A stretch of DNA of 6,902 bases, from assembly GCA_937884015.1 (NCBI GenBank), contig CALGBV010000283.1:1-6902 (forward strand), written 5' to 3'. Source of the DNA: an uncultured Bacteroidales bacterium (GTDB lineage: Bacteria > Bacteroidota > Bacteroidia > Bacteroidales > F082). Both the position numbers and the translations under genes were made by a program. The notes under the pieces were generated by a model, which made no database searches, had not been told where the DNA came from, and worked only from the letters and a program-made list of their open reading frames with translations. Every line of letters begins with the position of its first letter. Within the stretch, counting starts at the first letter, position 1. Below, one piece after another: positions 1 to 5,837 of this stretch.

Positions 1-280
1 CCAGTTCGCTTTCGATAGACTGGCGTTCACCGACAATTTCATTGTTGTGCTTGTTGAGCACGCTGAGGGTCTTGCCAATTTGCCTTTCCTTTTGTCGGAT
101 GTCGTATTGTTGTTTGATTAGGGAGTTCCTGATTTCCAGATAATCGAGCGTGTTGCGGAGTATGGAGTCGATTTGTGGCGTAATGAAACGACCCGAATTT
201 TGTGCAGATACTATCGAACTGTTGGCTATAATGTTGATAACCAATAGAATGACTGTAATCAGAAGTTTCGGTTTACGCAT
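1..280 (-). CDS. Exported coiled-coil protein, N-terminal part (gene runs off the left edge)
   Basis: The frame is open from an ATG at 280 down to base 1, giving 93 residues without a stop, so the 3' part lies outside the window. The N-terminus (MRKPKLLITVILLVINIIAN) is a basic start followed by a hydrophobic core, with a likely signal peptidase site after the SSIVSA segment near residue 26; export to the periplasm or cell surface is inferred. From about residue 35 the sequence is charged and polar, rich in Gln, Lys, Glu, Arg, Asn and Ile/Leu (for example KQQYDIRQKERQIGKTLSVL), typical of a coiled coil. The gene lies 74 bp behind the cyclase-like gene on the same strand, but a good -7 box precedes it, so it may have its own promoter. 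I do not recognise the family, and the missing C-terminus may carry the functional domain. Confidence 0.7.
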   Translation of the reverse strand, partial: MRKPKLLITVILLVINIIANSSIVSAQNSGRFITPQIDSILRNTLDYLEIRNSLIKQQYDIRQKERQIGKTLSVLNKHNNEIVGERQSIESEL

Positions 281-306
281 GAATCGCACTTTTGTTTAAT
301 AACGTA

Positions 307-314
307 CAAAGATA
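307..314 (-). promoter_or_regulatory. Bacteroidetes-type -7 promoter box for the exported coiled-coil gene
   Basis: On the minus strand the bases read TATCTTTG, an exact match to the Bacteroidetes -7 consensus TAnnTTTG, 26 bp upstream of the ATG at 280. A TTTA at 339-336, 21 bp further upstream, matches three of four bases of the -33 element TTTG. Identified by pattern and position only. Confidence 0.55.
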
Positions 315-354
315 CAACCAATTGCGTAAAGATGATAAATTTTATATGAAAAAT

Positions 355-1056
355 CTACTCGACTTCTATGGTGTGGTGCGTGGTGTAGAAATGCTTGTGC
401 TCGTTTTCGAATTGGTAACTGCCCTTTTGCCAAGCGTTTTCTTTCTTCGGAATGCCGAGGATGTGGTTGGTGTGAACTTTTATTTTGTCGTCTAATTCGC
501 TGTAAATGAGTCCGGAAACTCCTACGTATGAAGGTTTGAGGCAAAGTGACCCGATGGTGGCAGCCTTGTCAATGCAGGTGCCGTACCAATGATTGCCGTT
601 GTTGCTCTTCACGCCCATAATTCTGCCGTGGTCGATGCCGATGGAAAAGTCTGTTTTACCAAATTGCTCAATTTTTTTCGACAATAGTTTTCCAAGTATA
701 TAGCTCAGTTTCAATGCGCTTTCGACAATATTGCTTATTTCCTTGTGAGTCGTTGGGTAAATGATCAGGAAACTTTTGCTATCGTAGTCAATCAAATGCC
801 CTTCGGTTTCGTCAGCAAACAGCTGTAAAACCTGATGGTAGGCTTTGTAAGCTTTGACTGCGGCACGTTTTCCTTCGTTTTTTATAAGATATGGAATATT
901 TTTCAAACCAATGTGAAACACTGTGGCACTGAGGACGATACTGTTCAATCCGTCATCTAATTTGTTTATTTCGTTTATGTCGCTTGTTTCTGTAAAGTTG
1001 ACTTCTTGTTGCGATAGGGCAATGGTTCTTGAAAGGATTTCTTCTGATAAACTCAT
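355..1056 (-). CDS. Class III adenylate/guanylate cyclase-like protein, probably catalytically inactive
   Basis: This 233-residue protein has no signal peptide or membrane segment and should be cytoplasmic. Its pattern follows a single class III nucleotidyl cyclase domain from about residue 40 to 205: a first strand (TVFHIGLKN, 45-53), a helix (AYKAYHQVLQLF, 69-80), a hairpin strand (SFLIIYP, 95-101), the strand FSIGIDHGRIMGV (137-149) that matches the usual 'IGIxxG' segment, and GTCIDKAATIGSL (159-171) that matches the usual 'GxxVNxAARL' segment. Active cyclases have a metal-binding Asp in the first strand and another just before the hairpin strand; here these positions are His48 and, in an ungapped alignment, Lys94 (Asp92 if two residues are gapped). 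The transition-state Asn and Arg are Asp163 and Thr167. The fold is therefore supported, but cyclase activity is doubtful; a nucleotide-sensing or structural role is possible. The start ATG sits 27 bp downstream of a -7 box. Fold assignment is by motif recognition, not by search. Confidence 0.6.
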   Translation of the reverse strand: MSLSEEILSRTIALSQQEVNFTETSDINEINKLDDGLNSIVLSATVFHIGLKNIPYLIKNEGKRAAVKAYKAYHQVLQLFADETEGHLIDYDSKSFLIIYPTTHKEISNIVESALKLSYILGKLLSKKIEQFGKTDFSIGIDHGRIMGVKSNNGNHWYGTCIDKAATIGSLCLKPSYVGVSGLIYSELDDKIKVHTNHILGIPKKENAWQKGSYQFENEHKHFYTTHHTIEVE

Positions 1057-1083
1057 TTTTTCTTATCATTTATGAATATGCTG

Positions 1084-1091
1084 CAAAAGTA
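1084..1091 (-). promoter_or_regulatory. -7 promoter box for the cyclase-like gene
   Basis: The minus strand reads TACTTTTG, matching TAnnTTTG, 27 bp upstream of the ATG at 1056. A TTTA at 1115-1112, 20 bp upstream, is a three-of-four match to the -33 TTTG element and lies inside the T-rich tail of the yebC terminator. Identified by pattern only. Confidence 0.5.
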
Positions 1092-1104
1092 TGGATTTTT
1101 TTGC

Positions 1105-1141
1105 AAATAAATAAAAATAGCACTGGAAGATACCAGTGCTA
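1105..1141 (-). terminator. Rho-independent terminator of yebC
   Basis: Reading the minus strand after the yebC stop, a perfect 9-bp stem (TAGCACTGG pairing with CCAGTGCTA, bases 1141-1118) with a 6-base loop is followed directly by the T-rich tract TTTTTATTTATTT (1117-1105). The hairpin begins 28 bp behind the stop codon at 1170. It would separate yebC from the cyclase-like gene downstream. Confidence 0.85.
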
Positions 1142-1169
1142 AAATGATTTTTCAACAATGTGTTGTGAA

Positions 1170-1898
1170 TTATTCCATATTTGTGTAGACAGCCTGGATA
1201 TCTTCGTCTTCATCAAGCTTGTCGAGGAACTTTTCGATTTCAACCATCTGTTCGTCAGTGAAGCTGACGGTGCTGTTTGGGAAACGCTGGAGGTTAGCCT
1301 TCACGATGTTGATTTTGCGTTCTTCCAGAGCGTCGTGCATGGTGCCGTAGTCAGTCCAAGCAGTGTAGACGGTCGTTGTTGTGGTTTCTTCCTCTTCGTC
1401 GGTTTCTTGTGTGATTTCGTCCAGACCGAAGTCAATCAATTCAAGTTCGAGGTCGTCTTTTTCCATACCGGCTGGCATTTCGATTTCGAAGACAGCCTTT
1501 CTGGTGAACATGAATTCAAGTGAGCCGATAGGCAGGAAACTGCCGCCGCACTTGTTGAAGTACGACTTCACATTGGCAACGGTACGGGTTGTGTTGTCGG
1601 TAGCACATTCAACCATGCACTGGATGCCGAAAGGTCCCTTACCTTCGTAGGTGATTTCCACGAGGTTAGCAGCATCTTTATCGGTGGCGCGCTTGATGGC
1701 GGCATCGATGTTGTCCTTAGGCATGTTTTCAGCCTTAGCGTTCTGGATGGCCTGACGCAGTTTAGGGTTCATGTCAGGATCTGGGCCGCCTTCCTTGGCT
1801 GCGATGGTGATCAACTTACCTAATTTAGGAAACACGCGTGACATGTGTCCCCATCTTTTCATTTTTGCCGCTTTGCGGTATTCAAATGCTCTTCCCAT
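1170..1898 (-). CDS. yebC: YebC/PmpR family translation or transcription regulator
   Basis: The 242-residue protein matches the YebC/TACO1 family in length and throughout its sequence: a basic N-terminal segment (MGRAFEYRKAAKMKRWGHMS), GKLITIAAKEGGPDPDMNPK (about 27-46), the signature AKAENMPKDNIDAAIKRAT (about 54-72), YEGKGPFGIQCMVECATDN, the NVKSYFNKCGGSFLPIGS segment, and an acidic C-terminus. The family is cytoplasmic; members have been described as DNA-binding regulators and, more recently, as factors that act on ribosomes stalled at difficult sequences such as proline runs. The N-terminus lacks the 'AGHSKW' of proteobacterial members, which I regard as the Bacteroidetes form. An acidic plus threonine stretch (residues 165-176, ETDEEEE then five Thr) looks like a small lineage-specific insertion in a loop. 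It appears to be a single-gene unit, with its own -7 box and its own terminator. Confidence 0.93.
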   Translation of the reverse strand: MGRAFEYRKAAKMKRWGHMSRVFPKLGKLITIAAKEGGPDPDMNPKLRQAIQNAKAENMPKDNIDAAIKRATDKDAANLVEITYEGKGPFGIQCMVECATDNTTRTVANVKSYFNKCGGSFLPIGSLEFMFTRKAVFEIEMPAGMEKDDLELELIDFGLDEITQETDEEEETTTTTVYTAWTDYGTMHDALEERKINIVKANLQRFPNSTVSFTDEQMVEIEKFLDKLDEDEDIQAVYTNME

Positions 1899-1933
1899 AT
1901 TTTAATGTGTTTAATATTTTAAATTTTAGGCCG

Positions 1934-1941
1934 CAAAGATA
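1934..1941 (-). promoter_or_regulatory. -7 promoter box for yebC
   Basis: The minus strand reads TATCTTTG, an exact TAnnTTTG match, 35 bp upstream of the yebC ATG at 1898. I could not find a convincing -33 TTTG at the usual spacing. The site lies in the 130-bp divergent, AT-rich region shared with the phosphatase-like gene. Confidence 0.5.
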
Positions 1942-2002
1942 GTAAATCCCATACAATAATAATGAATTTGAAGCAAAAAACTTACTATATCCGTTTTAAA
2001 TG

Positions 2003-2010
2003 TATTTTTG
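2003..2010 (+). promoter_or_regulatory. -7 promoter box for the phosphatase-like gene
   Basis: The bases read TATTTTTG, a match to TAnnTTTG, 18 bp upstream of the ATG at 2029, which implies a very short 5' leader. A TTTG at 1967-1970 is too far upstream (32 bp) to be a normal -33 element. The box also argues against a TTG start at 2008, which would lie inside it. Confidence 0.5.
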
Positions 2011-2028
2011 CAAAGCAAATTAGACACA

Positions 2029-2412
2029 ATGAAAATACTTGTCTTGACAGAGCATGATGATTGTTGCGGGCCAATGGCCGCCGCCTTTTTGCGCGATTAT
2101 TCGCAGAAACTGGAAGTCGTTTCGGCCGGAATTAGTCCTTCGGAAAACATTCAGGCATTGGCGGTTGCAGCCATGAAAGAATGCCTCATAGATTTGTCAG
2201 CCGCAAAGCCAAAAGTCTTTGATAAAGACGCCCTGAATTCATTTGATTTCCTGATAATAATTGGGGATGCAGATGAAGGTTTCCAAATCAATGCAGCTCG
2301 AATGGCTTTTCTAAATCCGGAAATCACCTGCCAAGACATGGATTCCATGCGACAATTGCGCGACTGGATTAAAAATGAAGTTTTCATTGTCTACAAGAAA
2401 CGTTTGCATTGA
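2029..2412 (+). CDS. LMW phosphatase/ArsC-fold protein with degenerate active site
   Basis: I chose the ATG at 2029 (127 residues) over an in-frame TTG at 2008, because the promoter box overlaps the TTG and MKILVLT is the expected first strand. The protein follows the low-molecular-weight tyrosine phosphatase/thioredoxin-type arsenate reductase fold: first strand and P-loop (residues 2-14), helix PMAAAFLRDY (15-24), VVSAGISPS ('SAG' motif), the helix QALAVAAMKECLIDLS, the strand FDFLIIIGDADEG (matching 'DlVitvcD'), and a last helix MRQLRDWIKNEV. In active members the loop is C-x5-R-S; here it reads T-E-H-D-D-C-C-G (7-14), so the nucleophilic Cys is Thr7 and the phosphate-binding Arg is Cys13. 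A normal phosphatase or arsenate reductase reaction therefore seems impossible. It may bind a ligand or partner, or use the Cys12-Cys13 pair differently. It stands alone, with only 8 bp to the convergent MATE gene. Confidence 0.7.
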   Translation: MKILVLTEHDDCCGPMAAAFLRDYSQKLEVVSAGISPSENIQALAVAAMKECLIDLSAAKPKVFDKDALNSFDFLIIIGDADEGFQINAARMAFLNPEITCQDMDSMRQLRDWIKNEVFIVYKKRLH

Positions 2413-2420
2413 GATATTCC

Positions 2421-3725
2421 TTATAATCCAATCGCTTTCTTCGACATGAGCGTCATCGTGACGCCACGTGCGAGCATGAAAAGCAAGAAGGCAATCCAAA
2501 GGCCATGATTTCCGAAGGCGGGCATGAGGAAATACCAGGCCGGCAGAAAGACGAAAATGGAGGCAATAATCATTGTGTTGCGGATGGCGCGTGCTGCCGT
2601 GGCACCAATGTAGATGCCGTCCCAAATGAAGGCCTCAAATGTAATGATTGGAATGATAATCATGTAGATATGATAAGGCCGAGCCTGCTCGATGACTTCC
2701 GTTTGGTCGGAGATGAGGCCGATGAAAGTGTCGGGGAAGAACCAATATAATAAGGTGAAAGGCAGGCTCAGGCAAAGGCCCCAGGTGAGGAGCAGCCTCA
2801 CGGTCTTTTTTAGCTGCACTTTGTCGTTAGCTCCCGTGAATTTGCCAACGAGCGCTTCGCCTGCGTAGGCAAAACCATCGGTGAAATAAGAGAAGATGTA
2901 GAAGAACTGCATCAATATCATGTTGACGGCCAGCACATCATCACCCAGTTTGGCGGATTGGTTGGTGAAGAAGGCGATGCTTAAAATCAACAGAATGCTG
3001 CGGATCATGAAATCCGTGTTGACCTTGAAGAAGCGTTTCAGCTTGTCGGTTTGTAGCAGAATCTCTTTCTTGATTGGAATGAGATATTTACGGTATTTGG
3101 CGAAAAGGAAAATGAGTGCCGTGGCCAAACCGCAGTATTGCGCAACGACCGTTCCCAAGGCGACGCCTTGCACGCCCATGCCTAATTTGCTGACACAGAA
3201 TATGCTTGCGGCAATGTTCACCACGTTGATGAGTATGGCAATGACCATTGGGACGGTGGTGTTCTGCATCCCGATGAACCAGCCGTTGAAAGCATAAAGG
3301 CAGAGCACGGCGGGCGCTGCCCAAATCCTTACGTAGAAATAGTCGGCGGTGTAGCGCAGCACGTCTTCGCTGCCGTTAAGCAATTTCATGCTAATCCATT
3401 CAATTGGGTTTTGCAACCCGAGTACTATGACGGTGGCAATCAGTGCGATGCAAAGCGATCGGTAGAGCGAATAGGAGATTTCCTGTTGGTCGCCAGCACC
3501 GAGCGATTGCGCCGTGAAACCCGTGGTTCCGGCACGCATGAAGCTGAAAACGGAATACATCACGCTGAAAATGGTGCCGCCCAGACCGATGGCGCCAATA
3601 TAAGCCACCGAGTCAAGATGCCCCATGAGCATCATGTCGACCAAACCCAGCAGCGGAACGGTTATGTTGCTGATAATGTTGGGAATGGCGAGGCGTAGGA
3701 TGGATTTATTTAGTGGGTTTTTCAT
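2421..3725 (-). CDS. MATE family efflux transporter, DinF-like
   Basis: This is a full-length 434-residue inner-membrane protein with about 12 hydrophobic helices in two similar halves, the usual size for multi-drug and toxic compound extrusion proteins. These exchange organic cations or other small toxic molecules for H+ or Na+. DinF-branch features are visible: SILRLAIPNI at the N-terminus, GLVDMMLMGHLDS (27-39, with Asp30 at the usual first-helix acidic position), YIGAIGLGGTIFSVMYSVF, the MRAGTTGFTAQSLGAGD segment, and near the C-terminus WDGIYIGATAARAIRNTM. In this lineage such genes are often single and their substrate cannot be read from sequence. The start ATG at 3725 is the first possible one and follows a -7 box. 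The gene is divergent from mpl and convergent with the phosphatase-like gene; no terminator hairpin was seen in the 8-bp gap. Confidence 0.93.
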   Translation of the reverse strand: MKNPLNKSILRLAIPNIISNITVPLLGLVDMMLMGHLDSVAYIGAIGLGGTIFSVMYSVFSFMRAGTTGFTAQSLGAGDQQEISYSLYRSLCIALIATVIVLGLQNPIEWISMKLLNGSEDVLRYTADYFYVRIWAAPAVLCLYAFNGWFIGMQNTTVPMVIAILINVVNIAASIFCVSKLGMGVQGVALGTVVAQYCGLATALIFLFAKYRKYLIPIKKEILLQTDKLKRFFKVNTDFMIRSILLILSIAFFTNQSAKLGDDVLAVNMILMQFFYIFSYFTDGFAYAGEALVGKFTGANDKVQLKKTVRLLLTWGLCLSLPFTLLYWFFPDTFIGLISDQTEVIEQARPYHIYMIIIPIITFEAFIWDGIYIGATAARAIRNTMIIASIFVFLPAWYFLMPAFGNHGLWIAFLLFMLARGVTMTLMSKKAIGL

Positions 3726-3733
3726 TGCGGTTG

Positions 3734-3741
3734 CAAAAATA
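3734..3741 (-). promoter_or_regulatory. -7 promoter box for the MATE gene
   Basis: The minus strand reads TATTTTTG, a TAnnTTTG match only 8 bp upstream of the ATG at 3725. Transcription would then start next to or at the start codon, giving a leaderless or nearly leaderless message. No -33 element was found at the normal distance, so the call is weaker than the others. Confidence 0.35.
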
Positions 3742-3774
3742 AGCTTATTTGAGCATTACTCTTTACTTTTTTCC

Positions 3775-3782
3775 TATCTTTA
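3775..3782 (+). promoter_or_regulatory. -7 promoter box for mpl
   Basis: The bases read TATCTTTA, matching TAnnTTTG except for the last position, 17 bp upstream of the mpl ATG at 3800. A TTTG at 3748-3751 is the candidate -33 element, with a slightly long spacing of 23 bp. It lies back to back with the MATE promoter in a 74-bp divergent region. Confidence 0.45.
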
Positions 3783-3799
3783 CCGCAAATTTTACTGCA

Positions 3800-5194
3800 A
3801 TGAAAAAAGTTCATTTTATCGCCATAGGCGGCAGTGCCATGCACAACCTTGCCATTGCCTTGCACCGCAAGGGTTATGAAGTAACGGGTTCGGACGACGA
3901 AATCTTCGAGCCATCGAAAACGCGCCTCGCCAACGAAGGCATCCTGCCTGAAAAATGGGGCTGGTATCCCGAAAAACTCGATAGTTCGTATGATGCCGTT
4001 ATCTTAGGCATGCATGCCCGCATCGACAATCCGGAATTGGTCCGTGCGCAGGAACTGGGCCTGAAGGTGTATTCCTATCCGGAGTATCTCTACGAGCAGA
4101 GCAAGGACAAGACGCGTATTGTCATTGGCGGCAGCCACGGCAAGACGACCATCACTTCCATGATTTTGCATGTGCTGAAACAGGTCGGCATCGAGACGGA
4201 TTTCATGGTGGGCGCGCAACTGGAAGGCTTCGATGTGATGGTGCGTCTGAGCGAAACGTCAAAATACATGGTGATGGAAGGCGATGAGTATCTCACTTCG
4301 CCTATCGATCGTGTGCCGAAGTTCCATCATTATCATCCTAATATTGCCGTCATCAGCGGCATTGGCTGGGACCATGTCAATGTCTTCCCGACTTTTGACT
4401 GCTATTTAGACCAGTTCCGCATTTTTGTCAATACTATCGAACCGGGCGGCTGCCTGATTTATGACGGCACGGATACCGAAGCGGAAAAGATAGCGCAAGG
4501 CGCAAAAGTCAAGACTTACGGCTATGGTGTGCATCCGTTTGAGAATGATGGCATTCGTACGAGTTTGATTTTGCCTGACGGCAGTAGGAGAGAGGTTGGC
4601 GTTTTCGGCAGTCACAACATGAAGAACATCAACGCGGCACGTTTGGTCTGTCAGCAGTTGGGTGTTAGCGATGCACAATTTTATGAGGCCATTGCATCAT
4701 TCAAAGGTGCAGCAAGGCGCTTGGAATTATTGTTTGGTCCTTCGACTGCTTCTGTTGCTTCGACAGGCTCAGCAAGCAATAAAGGCAATTACATTTTCCG
4801 CGATTTCGCCCATGCGCCTTCAAAGGTCAACGCATCAGTCAAGGCTTTGCGTGAGCAGTTTCCGAAACATCATCTGCTTGCCGTGTTTGAACTGCACACC
4901 TATAGCAGTTTGAGCGAGGTCTTCATCGACCATTACCGCGATGCCTTGAATGTCGCCGATCAAGCTATCGTGTTCTATGACCCGCATGCTGTGGCCATCA
5001 AGAAACTGGAACTGATGCCTGACGAGAGAATCATGGCCGGCTTTGGCCGCAGTGATCTGAAGGTAGTTCACAACAAGGCCGAACTGATGGCTTTGCTCGC
5101 CGAATCGCCAAAACAGAACATTATCGGCGCGTTCATGAGTTCCGGTGACTTCAACGGCTTGACCACTGATGACTTGCGGTCGTTGTATGCGTAA
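3800..5194 (+). CDS. mpl: UDP-N-acetylmuramate:L-alanyl-gamma-D-glutamyl-meso-diaminopimelate ligase (Mpl)
   Basis: Mpl joins the tripeptide L-Ala-gamma-D-Glu-meso-DAP, recovered from old murein, to UDP-MurNAc using ATP, so it feeds peptidoglycan recycling in the cytoplasm. The 464-residue protein shows all Mur ligase parts: the N-terminal Rossmann segment KKVHFIAIGGSAMHNLA (2-18), the ATP P-loop GGSHGKTT (110-117), the Mpl-type EGDEY followed by KFHHYHPNIAVISGIGWDHV in the central domain, HNMKNINAARL, and the C-terminal domain opening with RDFAHAPSKV (334-343). DEY and the DFAH.P pattern favour Mpl over MurC. The start at ATG 3800 is preferred; an upstream in-frame TTG at 3749 would add 17 residues that cover the promoter box. 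Between RRLE and DFAH lie 25 residues, about 13 more than I recall in E. coli Mpl; the extra part (about 313-327) is low in complexity (Ser, Ala, Thr) and carries a REP-like motif. A 26-bp palindrome follows the stop. Confidence 0.93.
   Translation: MKKVHFIAIGGSAMHNLAIALHRKGYEVTGSDDEIFEPSKTRLANEGILPEKWGWYPEKLDSSYDAVILGMHARIDNPELVRAQELGLKVYSYPEYLYEQSKDKTRIVIGGSHGKTTITSMILHVLKQVGIETDFMVGAQLEGFDVMVRLSETSKYMVMEGDEYLTSPIDRVPKFHHYHPNIAVISGIGWDHVNVFPTFDCYLDQFRIFVNTIEPGGCLIYDGTDTEAEKIAQGAKVKTYGYGVHPFENDGIRTSLILPDGSRREVGVFGSHNMKNINAARLVCQQLGVSDAQFYEAIASFKGAARRLELLFGPSTASVASTGSASNKGNYIFRDFAHAPSKVNASVKALREQFPKHHLLAVFELHTYSSLSEVFIDHYRDALNVADQAIVFYDPHAVAIKKLELMPDERIMAGFGRSDLKVVHNKAELMALLAESPKQNIIGAFMSSGDFNGLTTDDLRSLYA
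4739..4778 (+). repeat. REP-like sequence inserted in frame within mpl
   Basis: The stretch contains two CTTCGAC units (4740-4746 and 4758-4764, the second in CTTCGACAGGCTCAGC) and a short inverted repeat TTGCT (4755-4759) / AGCAA (4771-4775). The core CTTCGACAGGCTCAG resembles a dispersed palindromic repeat that I remember from many Bacteroidetes genomes. It encodes the Ser/Ala/Thr-rich extra loop of Mpl and keeps the frame. Repeat status beyond this window was not tested. Confidence 0.4.
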
Positions 5195-5200
5195 AACAAA

Positions 5201-5226
5201 GTAGAGACGTAGCGCTACGTCTCTAC
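5201..5226. repeat. Perfect 26-bp palindrome, REP-like element or bidirectional terminator
   Basis: Two 13-bp arms (GTAGAGACGTAGC and its exact complement) meet without a spacer; one more A-T pair extends it to 5200-5227. It fills the 34-bp space between the convergent mpl and LolA-like genes, 6 bp behind the mpl stop and 2 bp from the stop of the other gene. On the minus strand it is followed by TTTGTTTTACG, which fits a terminator for the LolA operon; on the plus strand the tail is A/T-rich but weak. The ends GTAGAGACG and CGTCTCTAC resemble dispersed palindromes I recall from Bacteroidetes and cyanobacteria. Confidence 0.75.
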
Positions 5227-5228
5227 TA

Positions 5229-5834
5229 TTAAAATTGGAAAATCTCTTTCTTTATCGGACCATTGTATTTCACATTTCGGATGGTGTAGGACGAATGGTC
5301 GTCGACAGTGGCGGTGTATTCTATTTCCTGCAGGTTGTAGGATAGGGTATAATGTAACACTACGAGACTGAAATCCAGCAGTTTCTTTCTCTTGGGAGTC
5401 AAAGTGACAACGTATTCGTTGTTCTTCTTTTCCGTTTTCATGTAGTAGTTACATTCGTCGGCCAGTTCCTGACATTTGCCTTGAAACGAATAGAGCAGAA
5501 GACACCTGATGCTGTTCATCATCCTGTTCCTCTTCGGGTTGAAATTGCCGTGAAACATGCCGTGATCGAAATACATCTTGTCGGCATTGATGATAATCTG
5601 GTCGTCGTTTTCGAAATGAATGGAAAAACAGTTAGGAGCTGTCAGATATAATTTTCCTTCGCAGTTTTTCGTTTTTCCTGAGTGCAGATACTGCTTTTCG
5701 ATAACCGTCCCTTCAACGGTCTTGATGGCTTGGTTGACGGTCCGAATGGAATCAAGAATTCCCTTTTGGGCAAATGCCGAAAGGGAAAACGTTGATAACA
5801 AAATGATTATAAGAATTTTTGCTTTTTGCAACAT
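5229..5834 (-). CDS. LolA-like periplasmic protein, second copy (divergent)
   Basis: The 201-residue precursor begins with a clear signal peptide (MLQKAKILIIILLSTFSLSA, cleavage likely after Ala22 in AFA-Q), so the mature protein should be periplasmic. The body resembles the LolA/LolB-type half-barrel that carries lipids or lipoproteins: GKLYLTAPNCFSIHF ('GkL...P..f.i.y'), then IINADKMYF, then MNSIRCLLLYSFQGKCQELA. These blocks line up with the gene just upstream (INANTMSL, LLLSSFNGKLRDLA), so the two are tandem paralogues, though strongly diverged. It starts 3 bp after the stop of that gene, indicating translational coupling in one operon with the MMPL exporter. It is the last gene of the operon and ends at the palindrome. 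Its role as a carrier for the product of the MMPL pump is inferred; it is unlikely to be the housekeeping LolA. Confidence 0.72.
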   Translation of the reverse strand: MLQKAKILIIILLSTFSLSAFAQKGILDSIRTVNQAIKTVEGTVIEKQYLHSGKTKNCEGKLYLTAPNCFSIHFENDDQIIINADKMYFDHGMFHGNFNPKRNRMMNSIRCLLLYSFQGKCQELADECNYYMKTEKKNNEYVVTLTPKRKKLLDFSLVVLHYTLSYNLQEIEYTATVDDHSSYTIRNVKYNGPIKKEIFQF

Positions 5835-5837
5835 GAC

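Noticed and set aside
1..1056. A complete Pycsar anti-phage system (cyclase plus effector)
   Set aside because: The cyclase-like protein seems to lack the metal-binding and catalytic residues, and the gene next to it encodes a secreted coiled-coil protein rather than a TIR or multi-span membrane effector with a cyclic-nucleotide-binding domain. No other defence gene is nearby.
1158..1523. Plus-strand open frame opposite yebC
   Set aside because: It is a shadow of a well-supported conserved gene and its translation resembles no protein family; the same applies to the other frames overlapping MATE, mpl and the LolA-like genes.
2008..2028. Longer phosphatase-like protein starting at TTG 2008
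   Set aside because: The TTG lies inside the TATTTTTG promoter box, and the ATG at 2029 begins exactly at the first strand of the fold.
2029..2412. Functional arsenate reductase of an arsenic resistance operon
   Set aside because: The catalytic Cys and Arg are missing, and no arsR, arsB/acr3 or arsA gene is next to it.
3749..3799. Longer Mpl starting at TTG 3749
   Set aside because: The extra 17 residues (SITLYFFPIFTANFTA after the start) are not part of the family N-terminus and cover the -7 promoter box; KKVHFIAIGG after the ATG at 3800 is the normal beginning.
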